Shown here in pieces: positions 34,901 through 46,626 of a stretch of DNA of 64,000 nt; within the stretch, counting starts at the first letter, position 1, and each line of letters begins with the position of its first letter. The position numbers and the translations under genes are program-made. A model generated the notes under the pieces. The model was given only the letters and a program-made list of their open reading frames with translations. It had not been told where the DNA came from and ran no database searches. Location of the stretch: assembly GCA_002794735.1 (NCBI GenBank), contig NBAZ01000014.1, positions 434,001 through 498,000 of the forward strand, given 5' to 3'. This DNA is from Pyrrhoderma lamaoense (lineage: Eukaryota > Basidiomycota > Agaricomycetes > Hymenochaetales > Hymenochaetaceae).

Positions 34901-35793
34901 GTCTGGGAGAAACAGCTCCCCTACCTCATTCATCGCATTAATTTCATAATTGAGATAAGTACAAACGTCCTTCATATTCTCGTCCGGGAGTATGTCCAGG
35001 TTTATTATGAATGGCTTTATCGATGATACAAAAGACAAGATGTCTATCTCTGGTCGTGAGGTGATGAGAAAGCGGAAATTGTGAGGCAATGTAGAAATCC
35101 TTTCCATAAGGACGCGTAGAAGATATTTCCGAGATTCTGATGTACCGCACTCATCCAATGCGTCGAGAACGATGAGTATTTGGGAACCTGTCTCTTGAAA
35201 AAGGGAAGAAAGGGGCTTATACAGGAGAATATCGAAGAGGCTATCGAGTGTTGCTGTACTCAAATCACCGCAACTTTGAAGCGCTTTATCGATAACGAAT
35301 GCTATGGATTCGTTGGATGCAGCGAGGTCATATGCGATTGTTTGGATCACAGTCATCGGGTCGCTCTTCTCTCTCAGAAAGAATAAATGACATCCAAGCC
35401 TCCCCATGCTTCGGTATTCATCTGCGATAGTTGTCGCAATAGTGCTTTTCCCCGTCCCGGCTGCACCCAGTAAGAATACCACATTCGACTCGCTGCTCTC
35501 CCCATCTATAAACTTGGTTATCTGCTCTCGAATATGAGTCCGAGTTCCTCTCAAGCATGTTGCACGATAAGCTCCAGGTAGATGCGATGGGTTGAGAGTA
35601 GCCTTTAATCCTGTAAATTTTAATATATGTGTTGAACATTATCATAATGATCGTGTCATCTATTATTAAACTTACTAGAAAGAACAGTGTTGGTGTCACC
35701 AATATACACGTTGTTCGTCTGGTTCCCAGCCACATCATTGTAATCTCTTCCTACTTGCATCTGGTTGTTGGGACCAGACTGGTTGGATGGCAT
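31908..35793 (-). pseudogene. NLR5: intact divergent NACHT half, broken WD40 half
   Basis: Exon 1 is 35676-35793 (118 nt, MPSNQSGPNN), intron 35611-35675 (gtaagt...tttacag), exon 2 34124-35610, intron 34076-34123 (48 nt). Exons 1 and 2 total 535 codons with no break. Walker A GAAGTGKS, Walker B LIVLDALDECG and FLITSRPE are present. From about 34400 to 35380 the NACHT exon is clearly more diverged from the other four units than its two ends are. Exon 3 breaks near 33835, 32845 and 32184. As it stands, translation would stop at about 33800, soon after the linker, giving a NACHT-only protein of roughly 620 aa. The breaks look like one-base deletions, so sequencing error is possible. Confidence 0.8.
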
Positions 35794-35999
35794 TATACGA
35801 GCCTGAGATGAGTTTCTGAGGGCAACTGAAAGCTAATCACCAGAAACTACCCTAATCAATTGCATATCAATATTTGTTGTGGTTTGATATCTTATATTTT
35901 TTTATAATAACGCGTTGATATAACAAGTATCTTAATGAAGTAAATTTAAATAATGTCACGCATTATACATGTTTTTCCGCAGTTTCCAGTCTAGCAATG
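35794..35999. promoter_or_regulatory. NLR5 5' flank
   Basis: Spacer between the companion copy 4 remains and NLR5, AT-rich. No defined element. Confidence 0.25.
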
Positions 36000-36660
36000 G
36001 CTTATGACCTTCTGGCGGTCGGCTCAACCCCATCAGATATCTATGAGTATCACCCCGGACTATGTAGTCTATTGAAATTTCTCTTTCTTATCCACTACTT
36101 GTATTGAATCCATTTGGTCCTCCAGTCTTGTATGGACACGTGCCACTATGAAAGTTTTTTCTTACCCGAAGCCGGTTCACTCATCACTAGTTATTCTTAC
36201 AAACCTGGCTCCAATCAACACCATCGATTAGAAGTTAAGAAGAGTCCATATGTTGGTCTCTTGTAACAGAACCCAATATCGGAGAAGCATGAGTGTCTCA
36301 AGGAGTGGGTGTTGCCTGACGGTATTATAGCTCTAGATCAAATGATAGGGGTGGAAGGTAGGTGGTACATGGGAAAATTAGATCTTAAGAAAGATATTCT
36401 GATGAACTAATATCTACTTTTTGATAAAGATCGTAAGTTGAAATGAGAATTGATAACAAGCTACACTTATTTAGAAGCCATGTTATATCAGAAAGAAGAG
36501 AAGAGAGTTAAATTACTCGCCAGATGCCGAGATGAACGAATGCATGGCTATTCTCGTGTCTACTTACTATACTCTGTTGACCAACAGTGCAGAACACGAA
36601 CACAAGCACGAAGTATTTCCGATACTCGTGGTTTATGTTTTGTTATAGAATTGAACCTTT
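36000..36660 (-). pseudogene. Companion gene copy 4, heavily decayed
   Basis: It is recognisable by colinearity with 5185-5924: the segment at 36330-36440 (ending GATAAAGATCGTAAG) and the TACAAGACTGG stretch near 36130. Stops occur in every frame, and the first exon around 36540-36640 has lost its start. Confidence 0.35.
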
Positions 36661-38234
36661 CTTCAGCAATCATCACAAGGTGAAAATCGCGTACACAGTC
36701 TATTAGTTAGAGTTTGAGAAGATTTAGGATGCCAGTCTTTGTGCAAAATCGCATTGAGGGTACTAAAGCTGGCATTGCGAGGAGTCGGGATGCTGTATTA
36801 AGACATATTAGCAAAGTGTAAATATTATGATTGAGATAACCCACCTTCTTTCCATATACACATATCTTCACCATCTAACAATTCATCACGATTAGACGAA
36901 AGGGCATGTATCCTCATTGCATCTAATCCTCCCGTCTCGATCTCCATCAACACCGGTTATTATTTCATACCGCCGCTCCCAGGTCAGCCAGCTGGTAATC
37001 TCCATCTCTTCCAATCATGTACCTTCTATACAAAATTGTTACTACAAATCCACGTTTATGCATTTTTCCCAGTTTCTCTAGAATACTCCTTCTATAAGCA
37101 CCCGACGCCAAGATATTATTTTAAATATGGAAGCTTAATCACCTTTCTTCCATATTAAATGACCTGAATGTAAATAATCTATCCCCACAGTCTTTAAGTA
37201 TAAGACATGAAGGAACACCTTTATCTCCACCACAGCTTGGGACGATTCCTTATATGAAATTGATTGTCAGTGTTATAACATCTCCTTGAAGGTCGCTTAA
37301 ATTCAAACAGTTTCGAGATTCATCCTTCAAATACTGTTTGTATCCAGTCGAATACGATCTTGACTACGACAGACTCATCTTCTATTATAGCTCTATAGAC
37401 ATGGGTCAGTATCGGGTTGAGCTTTAGGTAAGATGAGTGAATCTCTTTTTGGACGACCAATTTTTCATACGAACCAGGGACAGAGGTTTACATGAGAGTT
37501 TTGAAGTATCTCGAAATCTGTAGGTCACTTGGAACTTGTGAGGATCTTGTTGATATATGATAGAAACCAGTCCCCTTGTGGATGGTATATATAGCAAAAA
37601 AAAAAAAGGGGGGGGGGGGGGGAAGCATAATTAATATTTGCACCAATTCTTTCGTATACATGATAAGAAGCTGCCTGCAGGTTAAAAAAACCGTCTAAGA
37701 CGTAGCTTAATCTGATTTCCTTCCTTCTAACGCACCAAGTATCATCTAGGAGTCTTCATTTGCCTACTTGAGCTAGTACTCATCTGTGGCTTGAAAATTG
37801 CGATCACTACTCGTTCTCTCGAATCAACCCGAGCTCGAGCTAGTGCAATCTTTACATAATCGCAGATGTCGCATCTTTGTTCTATATATCTTTTGAGTTA
37901 GCACATGAGTGGACAGAGTTCGAGTTCGAGTTCATTAGATATAACAGGATGAGTATCCTCAGCTCGGTGTTCCCGTATAATACGGTTCCTGTCGGATGAT
38001 TAAGTCATGCAAGTATCAACAACCTACACTACTTATATATTCTCTGATGTTTATCTAGTTCTCTAGATGCAGTGTCATTAGGAAGCCATTTTAAGTCCTA
38101 TTATAGGACCGATGGTTAGCGAAAATTTCTTTACTCATCACATCGGATACATGTAAATGTTAAGCATGGCCTCGAAGTATTTTAGAATCAATATAAGGTG
38201 TAGTTGTCTGAAAAGATGGCTTATTAACGAATTA
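36661..38234. other. Gene-free spacer at the edge of the NLR array
   Basis: No gene is supported. It contains a run of 12 A followed by 15 G at 37596-37622. This marks the transition from the duplicated NLR region to single-copy genes. Confidence 0.45.
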
Positions 38235-40809
38235 CTACATCAAAGAACCGGGAGTTGATGCTTCTTCTTCATCCCTACCCGTGCTAGTGTTCCATTTTCG
38301 TGAGCATCTAAACCACCACTGCATTGCTATCTCTCGTTCCGCATCAGCTATTCGTTCAAGAAGTTCTTCAAATGTGTTCTCAATTAAGATTCGCTTTTGA
38401 TACACGTCTGATTGGCTATCAATCAAATGCTCTAGTTCTTCGAGAAAACGGGGTAGGAGGGATGGACCGACGTTGGGGAGTAAGGAGACGAGTGTTAGAC
38501 ATTTGGCTAGGTAAATGCCCGATGTAGAGTCCCTGGTGTTCTTGGGGTCGCTATTTGAATATTTTGAATTATCATTTGTGGGTCCATATGGAGTTTGTGA
38601 TATGGACTGGATGAGGTGTTCAACGCAGAGCCAGGTAAGAGCTGGATCGCCCGTGATATCATCTCTTGATGATCCCATTATGATCCGATGGACGAATAAT
38701 GGGCTAGTTGAAGTAGACGAGGTTGTACCTAGTCGCCGACCCGAGCTCGTGCTCCTTACTATAGCCGCATAGGCCAGGCGAAGTTGGGGTGTCGTTAGTC
38801 CTCCTTCTTTTGCATTCTGTGCACATTAAAGATTAGTGATCTATATAGAAGATGAAGAAGAAACAATAACAATAAGGTTTTCACAGTACGAACCTCAAGT
38901 AGTAGCTGAACATATCCAGGAACGAGACGGGTAGCTAGGTCGATATCTGAGCCACGATTAGGCTTTTTACCTTTAGAATCACGTTGTTGTCCTATTGTAT
39001 CTATATTCATAATCGGTGCCTTTTCTGCAGCGGCAGCAAAAATTGCGAGCATCACAGAGTGGGCAGATTCGAACGCTTCGCGGTCAATTGCATTATTGAG
39101 ATGTCTGTCACAGGCACTCGTAAGGACTATCGATCAAAGCAATGTTAAGGAGTGCACATACGGTTCACACAGAGGAAGGATGTCATTTTCAATAATTTCA
39201 TCTTCAAATACGGGGATGAGCTGTTCCACACAGCATAGTATAAAAACCCTTCTTGAAGTGATAAATTCATGTCTATATTTTTCTCCAGATGAACCTTCAG
39301 AGATGAATATTAGTCAACGATCGAGTACCATGCATATTTTGAAATTTGTGGACGAAATACCTTGCTCATTGCTAATTGCTATTAGATCTTTGATAAATAC
39401 TTCACATTCTTTTTTGTCAGATGATAGTAGGTCTATTGCCATGTAAAACACCCTTTTCAACTCAGGAAAGGAAGGCCCACCGTTATTTGACCCTGTATTT
39501 GAAGACACCCCTCCAAACTCAGACAAGACAAAAGAGAAACAGAGTAGCGTGCGAAGTACATCTCCTGCTAACACTGGGGCTGAAAGTGAAGAATCTGATA
39601 GTGGAGCTGATGCGTAAAGAAGACAAACGAGAGTAGCTTGATACAACATGAGGGCTGCAAAAAGTTGTGTTTTTAGGATTGTCCAGATGAGTTTTGTGTT
39701 CCCAGAGTTCCCATCTGTGTGATGATAAGTATCTGATTTAACATTCAGGAAAACACAAACCTATCTGTTCCTCGGATTCAACGTTGACCAGATAACTTGA
39801 GCACCAGTCTTTCTCAACTTGTTTGAAGAGTTTATATTCTAACAACACTATACTTGAACAAACATCCCAAACCTCCTTAGTAGATTTACGTCCGTGTGTT
39901 TCATGCGAGAGCAAGTCTACTACACGAGCTAAGAGCTTGCAGATTAGTGCAATATGGATATATGTATCGGATTGAGTAATAGTACTGATGTCTTTTTCGA
40001 GATTTATCTGATTCTGTACGAATGTTTGAATCGCGTAAGTATAATCTAAGTATGATAACATACATGTGCAGTATGACTTCGGTCCTGCATCCTGCCTTGC
40101 CGTGGAGCGCTCTGGAGAAAGCTCCCGGACATGAAGGCTCGCTCAATTGTTGATAGGCACAAAGATGCTAATGACTGATAAGGAGTATGTTAGTGTCTAT
40201 AGTTATGGGGTACACATTACCTACTGTTAATTTGAGAGCGGAAAGGGCTGAATCAGGAATGTTATCGAAGAAGTGAGCTGCAAGTAATATGGCTAGATCC
40301 ACATTATCTAAAGGAAACGCTTTAGAATTTTAGTTAGATCAAGGTGGAGTCTATATACCATTTATAGCTGATGTACTTTCAAATTCACTAGCCCATGGGT
40401 CGTTCATGGAGTCATATATAGCATTCATGACTTCTGCAAAGGCCAGTACAAGTCCTTCTTCCACTCCACGAGTTGACACTTTAACCTTTATTGTACCAGA
40501 TTCTAAGGCTTTCAGGCCACTGAGTAGTCCCCCGAGAGTAGCTATTCGTAGCATAGCACGTCCATCTTTGGAGGTGCTGAGAATACTATGAATCCAACTT
40601 CCGAATTCAGTTGACAAGGACGCATCAAAAAATCCTCTTTCCTTCTTTTTCAGCTCTTGCCACCGGAGAAGTGTTGCAGTTCTAAATGCATTTCCAATTT
40701 CAAGGGCTGAAGTCAGAGACAAAGAGGCCCATCGAGGAGAAGCAAAGATGGACTCTACTAAAGGTGATGGGGTTGAGAGAGTAGGAGGGGGTGCACTAGA
40801 TAATGACAT
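38235..40809 (-). CDS. Helical multi-exon protein, Pex8-like (tentative)
   Basis: Starts at 40809 (MSLSSAPPP) and ends at 38235. About seven coding exons can be joined in frame. Exon 1 ends near 40365 (intron gtatat...ctaaag), then pieces at about 40210-40325, 39755-40120, 39365-39710, 39190-39300, 38895-39140 and 38235-38820. Junctions read for example ...INAFPLDN, EEQIDGNSGNTK and QLLLENAKEGGLT. The protein is rich in leucine helices with no catalytic motif. RIATLGGLLSGLKALESG near the N-terminus and the GLTTPQLRLAYAAIVRS and LPNVGPSLLPRFLEELE stretches recall fungal Pex8, a peroxisomal import factor, from memory only. The C-terminus (SLM) is not a canonical PTS1. Gene model fairly secure; function uncertain. 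Confidence 0.55.
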
Positions 40810-41102
40810 ATTGCTGCATGTATTGTTTCTGGGGATAAAGGGGATTCCTTCGTGCGTAGATGAGAAAGGAGGTTAAGATAACCTCGGTCGACTGCTACCT
40901 GAGAAGACATTGTACACTACTAATTCTAATAGGACTTGCAGTTTACTTTGAATTATGAAAATACGTTTAGACATGTGATTTGCAATCACGTATCATCATG
41001 TAATCCGCTTTGTCGCGTCTGTCACGGTTGCGTGACGCGTGTTGAGAACCTGAGTCTCTTTGAACCACTCGTGTCATTTGTTGGTGTCTTGTGGAAGTCA
41101 GG
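40810..41102. promoter_or_regulatory. Divergent promoter between Pex8-like gene and NUF2
   Basis: A 293-bp spacer separates two start codons on opposite strands and so must hold both promoters. It contains repeated CGTGACGCG/TCACGGTTGCG-like words near 41020-41040. No factor site is claimed. Confidence 0.45.
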
Positions 41103-42829
41103 ATGAACTCGCAAAATGGCTTCTGGTTCCCGTCTATGAAAATTGGAGAAATAATACGCGCTCTTGATGAATGGGGACTACGGGTATCTGAAGACCAATT
41201 ACAGAAACCAACTGGAGATATTGTCCAAGCTGTCTATGTTTTATTCTTACAATTGGTTACAGGCATAACTCCCGAAGCCCTTGAGGAGCCAGTATCAAGA
41301 GCATTATCTACCATTGAGGACTATCCAGAACTTTACTCAAAAAGCCTAAATCTGAACTTAGTCCTTTATCATGTGTAAGTGTTGTCTGTCTTGTAGCAGG
41401 AACTAAGGATTAACTTCCTACTCCTTCAGCCAGCGACTTGGGCATGCCGCTCGGGTAGAGAATATATGTATGCGTGATCTTATCTTCCCAGAGCCCGAGC
41501 GCACGCGTAATATACTCTCAGCAATCATCAATTTTATAAAATTCGCTGAAGAAAGGGGTACGTTCCTCAAAAAGCTTCGAGATCAGTCAACGTCCGCACT
41601 CGATGAACGGGAACGCTTGACACATGAAATTGCCGAAATAAAGAAGAAAATTGAGGAGATAAAGTGAGATTGATCTTCATGGCTTACCACTATGATTTTG
41701 ATAATTTTCACCTAGGACGCAACGTGAAGCTGATGCACCGCGCTGTCTACAACTTACTGAAGAAAATAACAAAATCATGGCAAGAGTGCTTGAACTTCAA
41801 AACGCTCGAGCTGAGGTCTCCAAAGAAGTTGAAGCACGGAAGAAAGATAAAAGTGCACTTAGTCGACAAAGAGTAAATATTCACAACTCATTGTGATTAC
41901 ACGAACTAAATTTTCTGGTAAAGGAAAACCTTAACCGAGAGATAGAGCTAGCTACAACAGCAATAAATACCACGCGAGGGAGGATTGTACAGTCTCCTGA
42001 CCGTATCAAAAAGCACATTAGTGAGATGTCGCTCCTCGCGCAGGATGAGCGCACTACTATTGCTAGTGCCGAAACGAAATGTCGAGAGCTAAAGACCAAA
42101 CTTGATGCCCTTAATATTTTTGAACAGGTGAGCATTACCCATAACTAACACTTATGTTTCTCTTGCTAAGGTAAAGCATCGGAATAGGACATGAAAAAAC
42201 TCATTGATGACCTCCGCATGATTCATGCAGAGCATATGCAAGTTGAATCTATAAAGCACAAGCTCACTACCTTCCGAGAGGAACTCGATAGAAAATTAAT
42301 TCTCCGTGAGCAACTCATGGGTCGAGCTGAGGTATGGACTCACCAGCTTAGTACATTCCGACGCATCTAAAACTACTTTGCAGCGTGGAGCCCGTCAAGA
42401 AAAGAATGCCGAAGAAAGGCTTGCAAGAGCGCAACAGCACGCTAATGAACGGCGAGTCCGTGCAGATGAAGAAATAGCACGACTGAGGAAGGATTATCTC
42501 GAAATGGCTGAAGAAAGGAGAGAAAATGATAAAATTGTTGAAGAAACAAAACAGGAAGCGGATGCACTTGAACGAAAGGTGATCTTTTACAAACAAGGGC
42601 AAGTCAAATCAGATGTTAATGGAGTATATACCTGTTAGATGCAAGAACACTTAAAAAGTAATGAAGCGGAGCTAGGGGAACTCTTGAGCGAATACTGGAG
42701 GTTAAGACATCAGACAGGTTAGTCATTCAATTTTAGCATAAGATGGCGACTTGGATATATGACTCATGATTTTACAAAGAGGTATACATGGAAACCCTAG
42801 CCGAGAAGCTGGGTATGGAAGTATCTTAA
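41103..42829 (+). CDS. NUF2: Kinetochore protein Nuf2
   Basis: A subunit of the Ndc80 complex that links kinetochores to spindle microtubules. Eight exons close in frame at 444 aa, near the family's usual 450-460: 41103-41374, 41430-41663, 41716-41872, 41924-42127, 42188-42331, 42384-42578, 42639-42717 and 42780-42829. All introns are about 50-62 nt. The N-terminal calponin-homology-like domain is typical: FPSMKIGEIIRALDEWG, then DIVQAVYVLFLQLVTG, and later MRDLIFPEPERTRNILSA. The family signature RIVQSPDRIKKHI follows, then long coiled coil to the end. I chose the first ATG (41103), directly before NSQNGFWFPS. No break is seen, which shows that the sequence is accurate over this stretch. Confidence 0.93.
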
Positions 42830-43165
42830 GTGTATTGTCCAACCTCGTTAGATTTACATCATTATACTTTTATTTGTTATCGCTTTCCTGGCATTCTTTA
42901 AATTTGCAAGTTGTTGTACTCATATTTTGACTGTAGTTTAGGTATATTATTATTAGCTTTTAAGTGTAATATATTAATGTTGGAATTGTAATGTTGATCA
43001 CGTAACAAAAAGCTTATTTCATCTTCACGCCAGTCTTACATATTGTCTGTTGACTATAACCTCTTCATCCATCCTGTGTCATTCTCTACACTATATTCGG
43101 CACCTGCGCCGCGTTACGTCCACGACGACGACGACGAGCCTTTTATTCCGCCCCGCTGGGGAGAC

Positions 43166-44610
43166 ATGCGGGGCGACTCGAAATGGACGGCGAACAATAG
43201 CATGATTGGTGAGTGAGAAACCGGTGAATTCATACGGCTCTCATTGACTTCTTGACTCTACTGCGTCTCTAAACGCCTTTTCCCCATTACTTTTTGAAAT
43301 TTGCCTTTGGACTTCTACCACTTGACAATCCTTGTAGCTGGGGCTGGGGGAGGTCTCGTGGCGAGCGTAGCTACTTGTCCACTGGACGTAGTGAAAACAA
43401 AGCTTCAAGCCCAAAGAGTACATCATAGTGATAAGGCATACTTGGGCGTTCTAGGTACGTATTTTAGAATCAATCCTTAAATCGTAAACATCCGACTTAT
43501 GTTCCAAAACTCCTATCGTTCAGGCACTATCAAACAAATTATATATACAGACGGTCTGCGCGGTTTGTATCGCGGACTTGGACCGACTATTCTTGGATAC
43601 CTACCAACATGGGCGATTTATTTTGCTGTTTATGACGGAATAAAGACACATTTTGGTGAGGCTCCATTGGGATCCATAAGACATGGAGAACAAGAAGTGC
43701 ATAAAGATGGAATTCATCTTTATCCAGCTGCACAGGTGAAGGGATACCAACCTCTCGTCCGGGAACATCCTTGGGGTTTGCATATCTTATCGGCAATGAC
43801 AGCGGGTGCAGCGAGTACAATGGTCACTAACCCGCTTTGGGTTATCAAAACTAGATTTATGGTAATACGCATTTCTTCTTTGATGAAGTAGAGAAAGAAA
43901 CTCATCTATGAATCTGGAATTAGACACAGCCTCCAAATGAAGGCCGATACCGACATACCCTAGATGCATTTCTTACAATCTACCGTACAGAAGGAGTTGC
44001 TGCCTTTTACAGAGGACTATTTCCGAGCTTGTTGGGGATCACGCATGTCGCTGTGCAGTTCCCCCTTTATGAGAAACTGAAAATTTGGGCTCGTGAGTGC
44101 TCCATCACACATCTAAGTGAAGCTATGTTTCGATCTCATTCAACTCTGCTAGAGGGGAGGTCCCCAGAACCTCTAACAAGTGGACAGATACTAGCCTGCT
44201 CAGGTGTTGCGAAAATGTGTGCTTCATTGGCAACCTATCCGCACGAAGTTGTTCGCACCCGATTACAGACAACTCGCCGATTATTGGCAGCCGCTATTCC
44301 AACACAGCCTGCAGGGCCGGACGTTGGGACCTCGGCGGATGTAAGAAGGGCACAGCAGCTGAGAGGTAGTGGGCTTGTTTACACGACGAAAAAGATCCTT
44401 AGGAAAGAGGGGTGGCGTGGTTTATACAAGGGTCTGTCTGTGAATCTTATACGTACAGTGCCGAATAGTGCGGTTACAATGCTCACGTAGGTTTTAAACG
44501 ATTTTCAAAAATTTAGCTTTATTAACATATCTTTACTCTTTATCTGTAGATATGAGCTATTAATGAGACATCTTTCGGGGAAACTAAGTCTGAACTATAG
44601 GCTGAAATAG
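43166..44610 (+). CDS. Mitochondrial carrier, NAD+/pyrimidine-nucleotide type
   Basis: Belongs to the mitochondrial carrier family (SLC25), six membrane helices in three repeats. The three signature motifs are PLDVVKTKLQAQ, PLWVIKTRFM and PHEVVRTRLQ. The PLW and PHE variants place it near yeast Yia6/Yea6 (NAD+) and Rim2 (pyrimidine nucleotides). Exons start at 43166 (43 nt), then from about 43340, 43525, 43925 and 44551. Junctions read SMIAGAGGGL, GVLGTIKQII and MLTYELLM. The frame upstream of the ATG is also open (an acidic DDDDEPFIPPRWGD), so the true start could be further 5', but no in-frame ATG is visible. Substrate cannot be fixed from sequence. The frame is intact. Confidence 0.85.
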
Positions 44611-45409
44611 CGATAGTTGACTATACTTTGGGAATGTATACCCAAATGTTTTATATTTTTCCGCCTTTCAGCTCTTTTCTCTCTTGCATTTTCTTTATTA
44701 TTTCTTGTCTGGATCATATACAATCTTTTTTCAGGCTCTTGTCTCATCTAGTTCCTTTTCTCTTCATTCAAACTACTCAGTTAGATACATAACGTGTATA
44801 CTTCGGCAGTGTATACTAGTCTCAAGACATCTACTTGCTGTTAGCCGTAATATGTCTATGTCCATGTGCTACTTTGTTAAATTTCTCGATCGTTGAGAAA
44901 GATGAGTTTGCTCGACTATCAAGACAGACAAAAGTACAAACTAGAGTTAATCGTAAGAAACGTTGGAAGCAGACATACACAAAGATCGATGTACTTAATT
45001 ACTAATTGTAGGCATGTCCATGGACGGGCGGGGGCAATATACATTATATACCGTCTATTGACTGATCGTGTTGAACGTACCGTACAAAGAGACCGTACCA
45101 ACGATGTCATTGCTAAGGTATCTCTTTTCCAGCATCCTTGCTATTTCGAGGGTTACCTGTGCCTAACCATTCAGATATCTGGTGTACATAACTTCGCCAT
45201 TCTAAGACTGAGATTGTAACAGGAAATTACCGCTCATATGCTGATAAATCGATCATCTCACTCACCCACTCATTTTCTAGACAGATACGCCTTTGCCTAG
45301 TTCGTGAGATGCCCCATTCGGGATACAAATTTAGATGCACGTTCAATTTCTATCAGAACGCTTGAATATAGCGTATAAAAGATCAAATATAGAGAGGAAC
45401 TTAGATAAA
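44611..45409. other. Gene-free spacer
   Basis: No gene is supported. The 108-codon plus-strand frame at 44893 has no motif or conservation evidence. Confidence 0.4.
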
Positions 45410-46626
45410 GATGGTTTGCATAATACTCACCTGCACAGGTAGGAGCAAATGCATTCTTGATTATATCAATTTGTTCGGGATTAATGGCCTGTTTCCCCGT
45501 AAATCCCAGTTGTCTAGCAAGGTTGCATTCAGACTGAAGTTGCTCGATATTTTAGTAGTCAATACACAGCATAACAATAGCTTCTTGATAGTTTGCCTTG
45601 GCGGTAAGTGCAGTCTCGGAACGAGCAAGTAGAAGTTCTTGAGAGCCTTTTGAGCGAGTTATAGAGCTATCAGCACAAACTGTATGTAGTGCATTGTCTA
45701 CTACTACCATGCAGAGTGAACGATATCAAAAACAACTTACAATCTCCTTAAGCGAACTTGATATCTCATGGATGGGAATCCTTGGTGGTTATGGTACGTT
45801 ATATTATAAAACTTTCCAGGAGCCAATTAGGTCAAATCTGGTACTCTTTAACATGTAAAACCAGTGTGCGATGTCTTTGATATTGTATATTCCACTAACA
45901 CTCCTTATACTTGCAATAATATTCAATGTCCTCGTACGTAACTTTGCTCCGAGTTGCTTTCTGATCTCGTTTACCGTCGATTCAATGTCGTCCGCAGTCG
46001 ACTTTCGGAAGAAACAGAGTGGAAGTGTTGTCAACACCTGCCTAAATACTGTTTAACTTCGAAAACTTCTCACTTACGATCTTAGGCTGCTCATTAGTGT
46101 TTATATGTCATCCTCGAAGTATCGAATTCCTATATGATTTAATCTTACGCTATCCACTCACTTTCCGGTAAGGGTATATCATTTGGATATCTTGGCTATC
46201 TCAATCTGTCAGTATCACGAGATAGCGAGCATGCTGTGAATATTTATAGTAGGATTAATTTTGTACGCACCTCTGGCAAGAAGTATCGCAAATATTCGCG
46301 AGCATGACTCTTTTTTCCAGGCTAAAAACTATCCTTAAGATCAAAGATAATAACCTCGGATTTAGTCATCAGACCCTGTAGTTTGCGGTCATCAGAACTA
46401 GATACTAGGGTATAAGGAACAGCATCATAGTTATGAGTTGTTTGAGCTCTGAGATGATGATACCGGTATACTTTACCGTAGAGATACGAGCGATTGTTCA
46501 GATTACGTCTATCGAAACGTATAAACTAGGACATATATTACGAGCCTCTAAGACAACTTTGTATTGCAAAGGTGCTTGATTGGAAACAAAGGAGATAAGC
46601 ATATTAACTTTAGAGGCGCTGGGCAT
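45410..46626 (-). pseudogene. CLYBL/CitE-like lyase, copy 1, broken
   Basis: A member of the citrate-lyase-beta-like family (citramalyl/malyl-CoA lyases, HpcH/HpaI superfamily). The start at 46626 (MPSASK) parallels copy 2. Readable parts are a VIIFDLKDSF stretch near 46345 followed by an in-frame TAG, NIIASIRSVSGIYN near 45890, and LARQLGFTGKQAINPEQI near 45490 preceded by an in-frame TAA. The Glu of the family's ASIES motif, a metal ligand, is Arg here. The C-terminal exon found in copies 2 and 3 was not found. Two stops by substitution make this a true pseudogene, not a sequencing artefact. Confidence 0.75.

Noticed and set aside
44893..45219. Plus-strand 108-codon frame after the carrier gene
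   Set aside because: No recognisable domain and no splice or conservation support.
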